DNA of 64,000 nt. Source: Variovorax ginsengisoli (GTDB lineage Bacteria > Pseudomonadota > Gammaproteobacteria > Burkholderiales > Burkholderiaceae_C). Both the position numbers and the translations under genes were made by a program. The notes under the pieces were generated by a model. It was given only the letters and a program-made list of their open reading frames with translations, did not search any database and was not told the origin of the DNA. Positions 16,014 through 23,903 of this stretch are shown here, one piece after another (positions within the stretch are counted from its first letter, which is position 1; each line of letters starts with the position of its first letter). The stretch covers positions 1 through 64,000 of the forward strand of contig NZ_JAUSRO010000022.1 of NCBI RefSeq assembly GCF_030811835.1, read 5' to 3'.

Positions 16014-17375
16014 ATGAAAATGAACATGCGAAGCCACCTCTGCGCCTTACTTGTTGGAACTTCCTTCATAGGTGTGCGTGCCCAGTCCTTGGCGCCTGCG
16101 GCAATGTCGCCGCTGCTACCGCACGCCCTGGCGCTGTCCGATGGCGTGCAACCGAAGGTGGTCGAATGGCGGCGGCATGTTCATCAGAACCCCGAACTGG
16201 CTTACCAGGAAACCAATACCGCGACGTACATCGCCCAGGCGCTTGCCGACATGCCTGGGGTTGAGGTGAAGACCGGCGTCGCGGGCACGGGCATCAAGGC
16301 TGTGCTCCGTGGCGGCATTCCTGGACCGGTGGTGGCGCTGCGGGCGGATATGGATGCCTTACCCGTGGATGAGCGCAACGATCTGCCCTTCAAGTCTGTG
16401 GCGAAGGCGCAGTGGCAGGGGCAGCCCGTGAGCGTGTCGCATGTCTGCGGTCACGATGCGCACGTCGCGATGCTGCTGGGCGCCGCGCAGGTGCTGTCTT
16501 CATTGCGTGATCAGTTGGCGGGCACGGTCGTCTTCATCTTCCAGCCGGCGGAGGAAATTGGCCCGGGCCTGGGCAAGGCAAGCGGCGCCATGGGCATGGT
16601 GCGCGAGGGTGTGCTCGACAATCCAAAGGTCGACGTCGTGCTCGGACAGCACATCAGCAACCAAGCGCCTTCCGGCACGATCCGCTACAAGCCAGGCGCA
16701 ATGCTTGCAAGCGTCGACGTGTTCCGTATCCAGTTCAAGGGGACGGGGGGACACGGTGCAGTGCCCTGGGCTTCCAATACGCCCATGCTGGCTGCGGCCG
16801 AAACGGTACTCGGCTTGCAGAACATCGTGAGCCACCGGCTCAACCCGACCATCGATGGGGGGCCGACGATCGTCACGACAGGTTTGTTGCAAAGCGGGAA
16901 CCGATTCAACGTGCTTCCCGAGACGGCCGAGATCGCCGGCACGATTCGTGCGCTTTCGCCGACGAACCAAAGAATCGCGCAGGAAGAGATTCGCCGTCGT
17001 GCCGCTGGCATCGCGGCGAGCTACGGCGTACAGGCAGACGTGAAGATCGACAGCGGGGATGGGTACGGCGTGCTCGTCAACGATCGTGACGCAACGCTTT
17101 CCTTGTTGGGTGCCTTCAACGCTGCAACTGGAAGCCCTTCAAAGGTGACTCAGATGGCTGCCTCCATGGGGTCCGAGGACTTCGGCGCTTTTGGTTCGAC
17201 CGGCGTGCCGGTCGTTTTCTGGATGTTGAACGCCTCACCGTTTATCGATAAGGACGGGCCGGTGAATCACTCGCCGTTGTTCCAGATCGACGAGTCGGCA
17301 ATGCGCGTTGGCGTTCGGGCATTGACCGCAGCGACGATTTCTCAGCTGTCCAACGCGCGCTTTCAAACCCGTTGA
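16014..17375 (+). CDS. Exported M20-family amidohydrolase (hippurate/IAA-amino-acid hydrolase-like)
   Basis: 453-aa zinc amidohydrolase that would cleave an N-acyl amino acid or similar amide. Unlike most family members, which start at the RRHVHQNPELAYQE block, this one has about 45 extra N-terminal residues including a signal-peptide-like stretch (CALLVGTSFIGVRAQS), so it is probably periplasmic. Metal-site motifs are ADMDALPV near 111-118, Cys145/His147 in HVCGHDAHVAML, and the Glu180/Glu181 pair in QPAEE; the dimerisation domain follows with GTGGHGAVPW. It stands 169 bp after the dehydrogenase gene and before a CaiB gene. A role in freeing an acid that the nearby Bug receptors bind is an inference. 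Confidence 0.88.
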   Translation: MKMNMRSHLCALLVGTSFIGVRAQSLAPAAMSPLLPHALALSDGVQPKVVEWRRHVHQNPELAYQETNTATYIAQALADMPGVEVKTGVAGTGIKAVLRGGIPGPVVALRADMDALPVDERNDLPFKSVAKAQWQGQPVSVSHVCGHDAHVAMLLGAAQVLSSLRDQLAGTVVFIFQPAEEIGPGLGKASGAMGMVREGVLDNPKVDVVLGQHISNQAPSGTIRYKPGAMLASVDVFRIQFKGTGGHGAVPWASNTPMLAAAETVLGLQNIVSHRLNPTIDGGPTIVTTGLLQSGNRFNVLPETAEIAGTIRALSPTNQRIAQEEIRRRAAGIAASYGVQADVKIDSGDGYGVLVNDRDATLSLLGAFNAATGSPSKVTQMAASMGSEDFGAFGSTGVPVVFWMLNASPFIDKDGPVNHSPLFQIDESAMRVGVRALTAATISQLSNARFQTR

Positions 17376-17502
17376 GCGGACCCTTCCGACGTGCTCTCCA
17401 GCTGTGGCAGCCTGGCCTGTGGCAGCACGAACATCAAGCGAAAACAGGCCATCGGTCTGAACGACTGAGCACCTTCCGAATGCGTAACCTTAGGAATTCC
17501 GG

Positions 17503-18711
17503 ATGAATCAATCTTTGATGCAACCCCTGGCCGGCGTGCGCGTGCTCGACCTGTCCCGGGTGATGGCAGGTCCCTTGTGCGGCATGGCCCTGGCTGACCT
17601 CGGTGCCGACGTGATTAAGGTCGAGCATCCCGAGCGGGGTGACGACACGCGGGACTGGGGCGTGCGCATCGGCAGCGGCAACACCTCCTATTTCAACAGC
17701 TGCAATCGGAACAAGCGTTCGCTCTGTGTCGACCTGCAGGACCCTGAAGGCCAGGCGCTCGTACGTGAGATCGCCGCGACATGCGACGTCGTTATCCAGA
17801 ACTTCAAATACGGTGGCGTACAGAAGATGGGCCTTGGCTACGACGACCTGCGTCAGCTCAATCCAGAGATCGTCTATTGCTCGATATCGGGTTACTCAGT
17901 ATTGAGCCAGGAGAAGGCGCGGCCGGGGTACGACTTGGTGATCCAGGGCGAGACCGGCCTGATGGCGATGAACGGCGAGGAGGGTCAGGGCCCGCTGAAG
18001 TTCGGCATCGCCGCCGTCGACATGTTCACCGGAATGTACGCTGCCCAGGCCATCCTGGCGGTGCTGTACGAACGCACTCGCACGGGCGAGGGCCGGCACA
18101 TCCAGATGTCGCTTTACGACAGCGGGATGATGATCACCTCCTACTATGGACTGACCGCCTGGCTCAACCAGGGCGACCCGGCGAAGTTCGGCAACTCGCA
18201 TCCGTCGATCGTGCCCTATGGCGTGTTCGATGCCGCTGATGGCCCGCTCGTCATCGCTGTCGGCAACAACGGTCAGTTCCGGCGGTTTTGCGATGAGGTG
18301 ATCCAATGCCCTGAATTGCCAGCGGATCCGAAGTTCGCTACCAACACCGAGCGCGCGAAGAACCGCCACGCGTTGCTGCCCATCCTGCTCGCACGGATCC
18401 GCCAGTTCGCTCGCGCCGAGTTGATCGCTCGCATGAACGCAGCAGGCATCCCTTGCGGCGAGGTGCTGGGCCTGTACGAGGCTCTGCAGTCCGAGCGCAC
18501 CGAGCAGACGCAAGTCTGGCACCGATTCGAGGACAGCGAAGCCGGGCCACAGGGCATTCACGCGCCGCCTTACATCATCGACGGGGGGCGTGCAGGCGTG
18601 CGCCACCCCCCGCCGCACCTCGGCGAGCACACGCAAGAGGTGTTGCGGGAGTGGCTCGGCATGGATGAAGGCCGGCTTGAATCCTTGAGTCGGCGAGGCG
18701 TCATCAAGTAA
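17503..18711 (+). CDS. CaiB/BaiF-family (class III) CoA-transferase
   Basis: 402 aa, full length for the family. N-terminal GVRVLDLSRVMAGPLCGMALADLGADVIKVEHP, the NRNKRSLCVDL strand, and catalytic Asp173 in IAAVDMFTGMYA, then the C-terminal LGEHTQEVL motif. It would activate a carboxylic acid by CoA transfer. The nearest relatives I recall include succinate:mesaconate- and itaconate-type transferases, but the substrate cannot be read from sequence. Lies between the exported M20 amidohydrolase and the convergent Bug gene at 18826. Start ATG 17503; the stretch TAGGAATTCCGG ahead holds only a modest ribosome-binding site. Confidence 0.9.
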   Translation: MNQSLMQPLAGVRVLDLSRVMAGPLCGMALADLGADVIKVEHPERGDDTRDWGVRIGSGNTSYFNSCNRNKRSLCVDLQDPEGQALVREIAATCDVVIQNFKYGGVQKMGLGYDDLRQLNPEIVYCSISGYSVLSQEKARPGYDLVIQGETGLMAMNGEEGQGPLKFGIAAVDMFTGMYAAQAILAVLYERTRTGEGRHIQMSLYDSGMMITSYYGLTAWLNQGDPAKFGNSHPSIVPYGVFDAADGPLVIAVGNNGQFRRFCDEVIQCPELPADPKFATNTERAKNRHALLPILLARIRQFARAELIARMNAAGIPCGEVLGLYEALQSERTEQTQVWHRFEDSEAGPQGIHAPPYIIDGGRAGVRHPPPHLGEHTQEVLREWLGMDEGRLESLSRRGVIK

Positions 18712-18825
18712 GAAGGATCGCCTTTGAATGATTTGCCGCAGGGCGCGCACCAGCGGCAACGACAAGGCCCGTGCACCTCGCCTTCGAAAGCAAGTCGCTC
18801 GGGCCCTTTCTCTGATCGAGGCGCT

Positions 18826-19788
18826 TCACTGCGACTGCCTGGGCAGGTCCAGGCTGCGCAGGATCGGGAGCCAGCGGTCGGCCTCGACTTTGATGAACTT
18901 GTCGAGCTCCTCGGGCGTAGTGCCGCGAGGTTCCATGCCGATGGCACGTGCGCGCGACACGAAGTCGGGATCGGCGATCACCTGATTCACGGCCTTGCTC
19001 AGGCGGTCGATGACGGGCCGTGGGGTGCCTGCGGGCACAGACAGCGAGTACCAGAGCGTGGCTTCCATGTCGAAGCCCTGCTCCTTGAAAGTGGGCGCAT
19101 CGGGAACCTGCGGCAGACGCTTCGCATCCATGACGCCAAGCACGCGCAGTTTGCCCGACTTCACGTATGGCAGTGATCCGGTGATAGAGGTGCCATGGAT
19201 GTCGATCTGGTTGCCCAGCAGAGCCTGGAGAGCCGGCGAGTCGCCGTTGAAGGGAATGTGCAGCGTACTGATTCGCTGCTCCTTCTCGAAGGCAACCGGC
19301 GCAAGATTGCTCAGGATGGCTGCGCCCGGCGAGCCGCGGTTGATCTTTCCGGGATGTTGCTTGGCGTAAGCGACCATCTCCTTGATGTTCTTGTAAGGCA
19401 GGTCGGTCCGCCCCACGATGATGGCCGGCTGATAGGCAATTTGCGTGACGGAGGCGAAGTCCTTTGCAGGGTCGTACGGCAGCTTTTCATACAAGACGCT
19501 GTTGCTGGCCAGCGTCCCCAGGGACGACACCAGCACCGTCAGCCCGTCAGGCTTGGAGCGTGCGACATGCTCGGCGGCGATGATGCCACTGGCGCCGGGC
19601 TTGTTGTCGATGATGACGTTCAGTCCCTGCCTGTTGAGCTCCTGGGCCAGGATGCGGCAGTACAGGTCGGTGCCGCCGCCGGCGGCGAAGGGCACGACAA
19701 TGCGGGTCGCCTGCTGAGCGAGCGCCAAGCCTGGCGCGAGGGCGCAGGCACTCAGCGCCCAACCGATGAAGAGTTTGCGATAGCTCAT
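18826..19788 (-). CDS. Bug-family periplasmic solute receptor (paralogue of the one at 13602)
   Basis: 320 aa from the ATG at 19788, with AGGAGACAAC upstream. Signal peptide SYRKLFIGWALSACALAPGLALA, mature protein from QQATRIVVPF. Motifs: VPFAAGGGTDLYCR, VIIDNKPGASGIIAAEHVA, PDGLTVLVSSLG and the paralogue-specific blocks GSPGAAILSNLAPVAFEK and PYKNIKEMVAYAK. Divergent from an SMP-30-type lactonase gene. The intergenic region holds a one-mismatch copy of the 17-bp palindrome found at the paralogue. A lactone or its open acid is a plausible ligand from context only. Confidence 0.9.
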   Translation of the reverse strand: MSYRKLFIGWALSACALAPGLALAQQATRIVVPFAAGGGTDLYCRILAQELNRQGLNVIIDNKPGASGIIAAEHVARSKPDGLTVLVSSLGTLASNSVLYEKLPYDPAKDFASVTQIAYQPAIIVGRTDLPYKNIKEMVAYAKQHPGKINRGSPGAAILSNLAPVAFEKEQRISTLHIPFNGDSPALQALLGNQIDIHGTSITGSLPYVKSGKLRVLGVMDAKRLPQVPDAPTFKEQGFDMEATLWYSLSVPAGTPRPVIDRLSKAVNQVIADPDFVSRARAIGMEPRGTTPEELDKFIKVEADRWLPILRSLDLPRQSQ

Positions 19789-19865
19789 GTTGTCTCCTGT
19801 TCTGGTCCGGACTCGGACTCTGGTTTCAGTCTAGAGGCCGGCCTTGAGCGAGAGTCTGCACGGAA

Positions 19866-19882
19866 TGAAAAGCTGCTTTGCA
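19866..19882. promoter_or_regulatory. 17-bp near-palindrome, second copy of the site at 14660
   Basis: TGAAAAGCTGCTTTGCA differs from the reverse complement of the 14660 site at one base only (A for C in the third position). It lies 78 bp upstream of the Bug start at 19788 and 41 bp upstream of the lactonase start at 19923. Recurrence at equivalent divergent positions is the evidence for function. Confidence 0.62.
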
Positions 19883-19922
19883 GGATGCGTCGCGTTCGTG
19901 TCAAGCGACGCGGCACACTGCA

Positions 19923-20807
19923 ATGATGAGTGTGGAGATCGTCAGGGTCGGATCGACCAGGGACCAACTGGGTGAGAGCCCGTGCTGGGATGCGGACGCA
20001 CAGGCGCTGAGTTGGATCGATGCGCTCGCTGGCACGCTGTGGCGGCTCGATCCGCAGGCGATGGCCACAGAGCGACATGCGCTGCCTGCACCGGTGGGCT
20101 CGATCGCGCCATGCAGCGGCGCGGCCGTCGTGGTGGCACTGCGCAACAGCTTTGCGCGCTACGACTTCGGGACACGGGCGCTGACGCCCCTGGCGCGCAT
20201 CGACGTGGATCATCCCAAAGTTCGTTTCAACGACGGTAAGTGCGATCCCTTCGGCCACTTCCTCGCCGGCACGATGCACATGGACCGCCAGGCTGGCGAG
20301 CCGGTCCTCGGCGGCCTCTACCGTTTGCGTGCGGATGGCCGTGTGGAGCATCTGGCTGACGACATCGGCTTCGCCAACGGACCGTGTTTCAGCCCCGACG
20401 GTCGGGTGCTCTACCTGGCCGACAGCCTGGAGCGGACGCTTTGGGCCTACGACTACGATCCCGATGGCCCATTGCGCAACAAGCGCCTTTTTGCGAAGAC
20501 ACATGAATTCGATTCGGGCCCCGATGGTGCAACGGTCGATTCACAGGGCTTTCTCTGGACCGTGCTCACGCGGGCAGCCCAACTCGCGCGTTACGCCCCC
20601 GACGGCCGCCTGGACCGGCAAATCGCGCTGCCCGCAAGCTACCCGTCGAGCATCTGCTTCGGCGGCCCGCGGCTGGAGCATCTGTACCTGACGACGATCT
20701 CGCGCAGTGCGCGCCTGGAGGGGGCGCTGGCACACGATGGCGGGTTGTTCCGTATCGAGGGCCTGCCGGCCGCGGGTCGACTGCCCCACGTCTTTGGCGG
20801 CGCCTAG
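19923..20807 (+). CDS. SMP-30/gluconolactonase-family lactonase
   Basis: 294-aa six-bladed beta-propeller of the regucalcin/gluconolactonase family, predicted to hydrolyse a sugar-acid or related lactone with a divalent metal. Metal ligands expected in this family are seen: the Glu in GESPCWD, the Asn in FNDGKCDPFG and the Asp in SGPDGATVD. Consecutive ATGs at 19923 and 19926 are both possible; upstream in-frame codons do not resemble the family. Its TAG stop (20805-20807) lies inside the CTAG at 20804-20807, whose other strand gives the stop of the convergent LysR gene. Co-regulated with the divergent Bug receptor, judging from the shared palindrome. Confidence 0.88.
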   Translation: MMSVEIVRVGSTRDQLGESPCWDADAQALSWIDALAGTLWRLDPQAMATERHALPAPVGSIAPCSGAAVVVALRNSFARYDFGTRALTPLARIDVDHPKVRFNDGKCDPFGHFLAGTMHMDRQAGEPVLGGLYRLRADGRVEHLADDIGFANGPCFSPDGRVLYLADSLERTLWAYDYDPDGPLRNKRLFAKTHEFDSGPDGATVDSQGFLWTVLTRAAQLARYAPDGRLDRQIALPASYPSSICFGGPRLEHLYLTTISRSARLEGALAHDGGLFRIEGLPAAGRLPHVFGGA

Positions 20808-21712
20808 GCCGCTTCGGTCCTGAGGGCTTCGGCGACGAAGTCCACGAAGGCGCGCACCTTCAGCGGCAGCGCCCGGCTCTGGCGGAACACGGCGAACACG
20901 CCGTTGGAGAAGGCGCGCACCGCGAAGCGGTACTCTGGCAGCAGTCGCACGAGCGCGCCGTTGCGCAGGTCGTCGCGCACCGTGGCAGCGGACAGCAGCG
21001 CCACGCCCATGCCATCGATCGCGGCCAGGCGCAGGATCTCGCCATTGTTGGCGCTCAGCACGCCCTGGATGACCAACTCCTGCTGCTCGTTGGCTTCGTC
21101 GACGTACTTCCAGCTGATGACTTCGCGATCGCGCCGGTAGGTCAGGCAGCGGACATCGGGCAGGTCGGTCGGGTGCTTGATGCGCGGGTATTTCTTCACG
21201 AACGCCGGGCTTGCCACCAGGACCTCGTCGCTCGACAGCAGCCGCTTGATGACGAAGCCCGAATCGTTCGATTCGCCGGTGCGGATGTCAATGTCGAAAT
21301 CGCGCTCGACCAGATTCACCGGATGCTCCGACAGTTCGAGCTCGACCCGGATGTCGGGATAGAGCTCTGCAAAGCGCGGCAGCAGCGGCGCCAGGACGCG
21401 AAGGCCGATGTGCGTGCGCGAATGGACACGCAGGCGACCTTCGGGTCGCTGGCGTGCGTTGTGCACGACCTGCTCGGCCTCGCTCATGAGCTCGAGGATC
21501 GCCTCCGCCCGTTCGAGGAAGGCCTGGCCCGCCTCGGTCACCTTGAAATTGCGGCTGGTGCGGTCTACCAATTGCACACCGAGTTCCTCTTCCAGGGCGC
21601 TGATGCGCCGGGAAATGGTGGCCGGCGACAGGCTGAAGCTGCGCGCGGCGGCCGACAGGCTGCCTTTCCTCTGCGTGGCGACAAAGATTCGCAGGGAATC
21701 GAGCGACTTCAT
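20804..21712 (-). CDS. LysR-family regulator of the monooxygenase/acyl-CoA operon
   Basis: 302 aa from ATG 21712 (MKSLDSLRIFVATQRKGSLSAAARSF). An upstream TTG would add 14 residues. The HTH spans about 1-60, and a co-inducer domain follows. It belongs to the AmpR/DsdC-like short-LTTR branch common in betaproteobacteria. Divergent from the ten-gene operon starting at 21815 and therefore its probable regulator. The 102-bp gap contains ACGCA-N9-TGCGT at 21721-21739, nearest its own start. The gene converges on the SMP-30 gene, with both stop codons encoded by one CTAG palindrome. Confidence 0.9.
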   Translation of the reverse strand: MKSLDSLRIFVATQRKGSLSAAARSFSLSPATISRRISALEEELGVQLVDRTSRNFKVTEAGQAFLERAEAILELMSEAEQVVHNARQRPEGRLRVHSRTHIGLRVLAPLLPRFAELYPDIRVELELSEHPVNLVERDFDIDIRTGESNDSGFVIKRLLSSDEVLVASPAFVKKYPRIKHPTDLPDVRCLTYRRDREVISWKYVDEANEQQELVIQGVLSANNGEILRLAAIDGMGVALLSAATVRDDLRNGALVRLLPEYRFAVRAFSNGVFAVFRQSRALPLKVRAFVDFVAEALRTEAA

Positions 21713-21720
21713 TTCGAAAG

Positions 21721-21739
21721 ACGCAAAGAAGCTGTGCGT
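21721..21739. promoter_or_regulatory. Inverted repeat, possible LysR site
   Basis: ACGCA (21721-21725) and TGCGT (21735-21739) form a perfect 5-bp inverted repeat with a 9-base spacer. It is 8 bp upstream of the LysR ATG and 75 bp upstream of the monooxygenase gene. Arms are short, so chance cannot be excluded. Confidence 0.35.
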
Positions 21740-21814
21740 TCGCTGGTGATCCAAAGGGGGCCGGCGTTCCTACGATCGACCTCAGTCAAAACCAGACAAC
21801 CAGGAGTCACAGCG

Positions 21815-22906
21815 ATGGATTTCGGAATCTTCATTCTGATGCAGCAGCGAAATAAGCATAAGACCTCCCACCAGATTCTGCGCGACGCGGTCGAGCAGAC
21901 GCGCTTGGCCGATGAGCTGGGCTTCGGGGCAGCATGGTACGCAGAGCATCACTTCAGCAACTACGGCATGTGCTCGTCGCCGCTGACGATGATCGCGCAC
22001 TGCGCTGCAGTCACGCGCAACATCCGCCTGGGAACGGGCATTGTCGTCGCTCCGCTGTACACGCCAGCACGTTTGATCGCGGACGTGGCGATGGTCGACC
22101 AGCTGTCGAACGGCCGGTTGAACCTGGGCATCGGCTCGGGCTACCAGCATTTCGAGTTCGAGCGCTTCGGTGTGTCGCTGGAATCAGCCAAAGGCCGTAC
22201 CTTCGAGATGCTGGACATGCTCGAGGCCGGCCTGAAGGAGCCGAAGTTCAGCTACGACGGCCAGTTCTATCAGCAGCCCATGAGCGCGATCAGCCAGCGC
22301 GCAGTGCAGCGCCCGATGCCGCCGACGTGGATCACCAGCGTCGACCCTGCATTCCTGTCGCGTGCCATCCAGTCCGGCCACCATGTGTTTGTCTCGGGCG
22401 GCGACGGCGGTCTGGAGAAGCTGGCCAGCACCCGCGCGCTGATCGACAAGGTGGCCAAGGCCGAGGGCAAGGATCCGGCCGCCGTGCCTGTCGGGCTGCT
22501 GCGCGCGGCCTATGCCAGCGACGACAAGGCTGAGGTGGACGCGTACCTCGACTGCGCGCGCTACCAACGCCGGGTTGCGCTGAGCCTCAAGCGCCGCACC
22601 GCGCAGATCGCCGACGACTACCAGGTCGAGGAAGGCATCGTCGAGGGCGAGCCGACGCTCGACGAAATGCGTGCGCTGCTGCCGGTGGGCAACATCGACA
22701 CCGTGATCGAGCGCGTGGTCAACGAGATCCGTACGCTCAAGCCGGTGCACTACTGCTTCCAGACGCAGATGGGCGACTTCGACCATCCCACCATGCTGCG
22801 CCAGCTCGAGACCTGGGCCAAGGTCATCATCCCGACGGTGCAGCAGGAGATCGCCAACGATCTGCCGCACCAGCCCGCGGCGCAGCCCGAACTCGCCGCG
22901 GCTTGA
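21815..22906 (+). CDS. Luciferase-like FMNH2-dependent monooxygenase
   Basis: 363-aa bacterial-luciferase-superfamily TIM barrel starting at ATG 21815 behind CAGGAG; the longer in-frame reading through 21173 is non-coding sequence opposite the LysR gene. It opens with MDFGIFILMQQRNKHKT, contains the WYAEHHFSNYG segment (the active-site His-His region of alkanal monooxygenases) and GTGIVVAPLYTPARLIADVAMVDQLSNGRLNLGIGSG. The enzyme needs reduced flavin from a partner; the next gene encodes a flavin reductase, so the two form a two-component oxygenase. Baeyer-Villiger or hydroxylation chemistry on a cyclic or branched substrate is plausible but unproven. Confidence 0.88.
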   Translation: MDFGIFILMQQRNKHKTSHQILRDAVEQTRLADELGFGAAWYAEHHFSNYGMCSSPLTMIAHCAAVTRNIRLGTGIVVAPLYTPARLIADVAMVDQLSNGRLNLGIGSGYQHFEFERFGVSLESAKGRTFEMLDMLEAGLKEPKFSYDGQFYQQPMSAISQRAVQRPMPPTWITSVDPAFLSRAIQSGHHVFVSGGDGGLEKLASTRALIDKVAKAEGKDPAAVPVGLLRAAYASDDKAEVDAYLDCARYQRRVALSLKRRTAQIADDYQVEEGIVEGEPTLDEMRALLPVGNIDTVIERVVNEIRTLKPVHYCFQTQMGDFDHPTMLRQLETWAKVIIPTVQQEIANDLPHQPAAQPELAAA

Positions 22907-22928
22907 GGCTGTGCCGTCAGGAAACACG

Positions 22929-23876
22929 ATGTCCGAAGTTGCTGAAGGGATCCGCCCCATGAGTCCTGTGATCGAGCCTGCGCAGTTTCGCCAGCTGCTC
23001 GGTTGCTTTCCCACTGGCGTGGCCGTCATCACCACCATCACGCCGGACGGACAGCCCGCGGGCCTGACCTGCAACTCGTTCAGTTCGGTCTCGTTGGAGC
23101 CGCCGCTGGTGCTGTTCAGCCTGCGCAAGGCCAGCCGACTGCTGCAGACCTTCGAGGCGGCCAGGGGCTTCGTGATCAACGTGCTGTCCGACCAACAGGA
23201 CGCGCTGTCGGGCCGCTTCGCCTCCAGCAAGATCGAGGACAAGTTCGACGGCGTGGCCTGGCGCGCGGGAGCGCTCGGCATGCCGCTGATCGACGACTGC
23301 CTGGTGAGCTTCGAATGCAGCGTGCATGCGGCCCACGAGGCCGGCGACCACATCGTCTTCATCGGCGAGGTCAGGCACCTCAGTGCGGGCGCACCCGACC
23401 AGGCGCTGGTGTTCTACAAGGGCGCCTACATGATGCTGGCCGAGTCCTTGCGCAAGCTGGTGGTGCAGGGCCGGCTGGGCAGCGACGACATCGACGAGGC
23501 CTATCGCACGCTGTACGGCACGTTGCTGCGGCTGGCCAGCGAGCGTGCCACCGAGGCCGAACTGGACGCGGTGCACGCTGCAGCGGATGCGATCGAGGCC
23601 CACCCCGACGACGCGCCGCTCAAGGAGCGCATCACCTCGGCGAGCGGCTTCTTCGCGTCGATCGCGGCCGCCGGGCACAACGAAGCCCTCACGTTGATGG
23701 CACAGACCATGAGCAGCGTCCTGCGCGAGCGCATGACGCATGTGCTCCCGGTGCGGCCACGGCCCGATCTGTTCCCGCTGCGCCGCAAGGTGGCGCACCA
23801 CCTGCGCCAGCGTGATCCCGATGGTGCAGCGGCAGCGCTCGACGAACTGATCCGGCAATTGCGCCACAAGGGCTGA
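22929..23876 (+). CDS. Flavin reductase (RutF/HpaC type) fused to a GntR-type FCD sensor domain
   Basis: 315 aa from ATG 22929 (AGGA at 22919-22922). Residues about 10-165 are a flavin reductase-like domain (FPTGVAVITTITPDGQPAGLTCNSFSSVSLEPPLVLF, GDHIVFIGEVRHL). Residues about 180-310 are all-helical and match the FCD effector domain of GntR regulators (LLRLASERATEAELDAVHAA, FFASIAAAGHNEALTLMAQTM, HHLRQRDPDGAAAALDELI), but no winged helix precedes it. Some FCD metal-site histidines are changed (FH is FF here). A precedent known to me is the C1 reductase of p-hydroxyphenylacetate hydroxylase, which carries a MarR-like autoinhibitory domain. The tail may therefore sense substrate and gate NADH use. 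It serves the adjacent monooxygenase. Confidence 0.85.
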   Translation: MSEVAEGIRPMSPVIEPAQFRQLLGCFPTGVAVITTITPDGQPAGLTCNSFSSVSLEPPLVLFSLRKASRLLQTFEAARGFVINVLSDQQDALSGRFASSKIEDKFDGVAWRAGALGMPLIDDCLVSFECSVHAAHEAGDHIVFIGEVRHLSAGAPDQALVFYKGAYMMLAESLRKLVVQGRLGSDDIDEAYRTLYGTLLRLASERATEAELDAVHAAADAIEAHPDDAPLKERITSASGFFASIAAAGHNEALTLMAQTMSSVLRERMTHVLPVRPRPDLFPLRRKVAHHLRQRDPDGAAAALDELIRQLRHKG

Positions 23877-23903
23877 GCCCTGCGAGACCTAAAAGGAGAC
23901 AAG

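Noticed and set aside
17403..17430. A short direct repeat TGTGGCAGC, two copies, after the M20 gene
   Set aside because: Two copies of 9 bp in GC-rich DNA are expected by chance and no function is evident.
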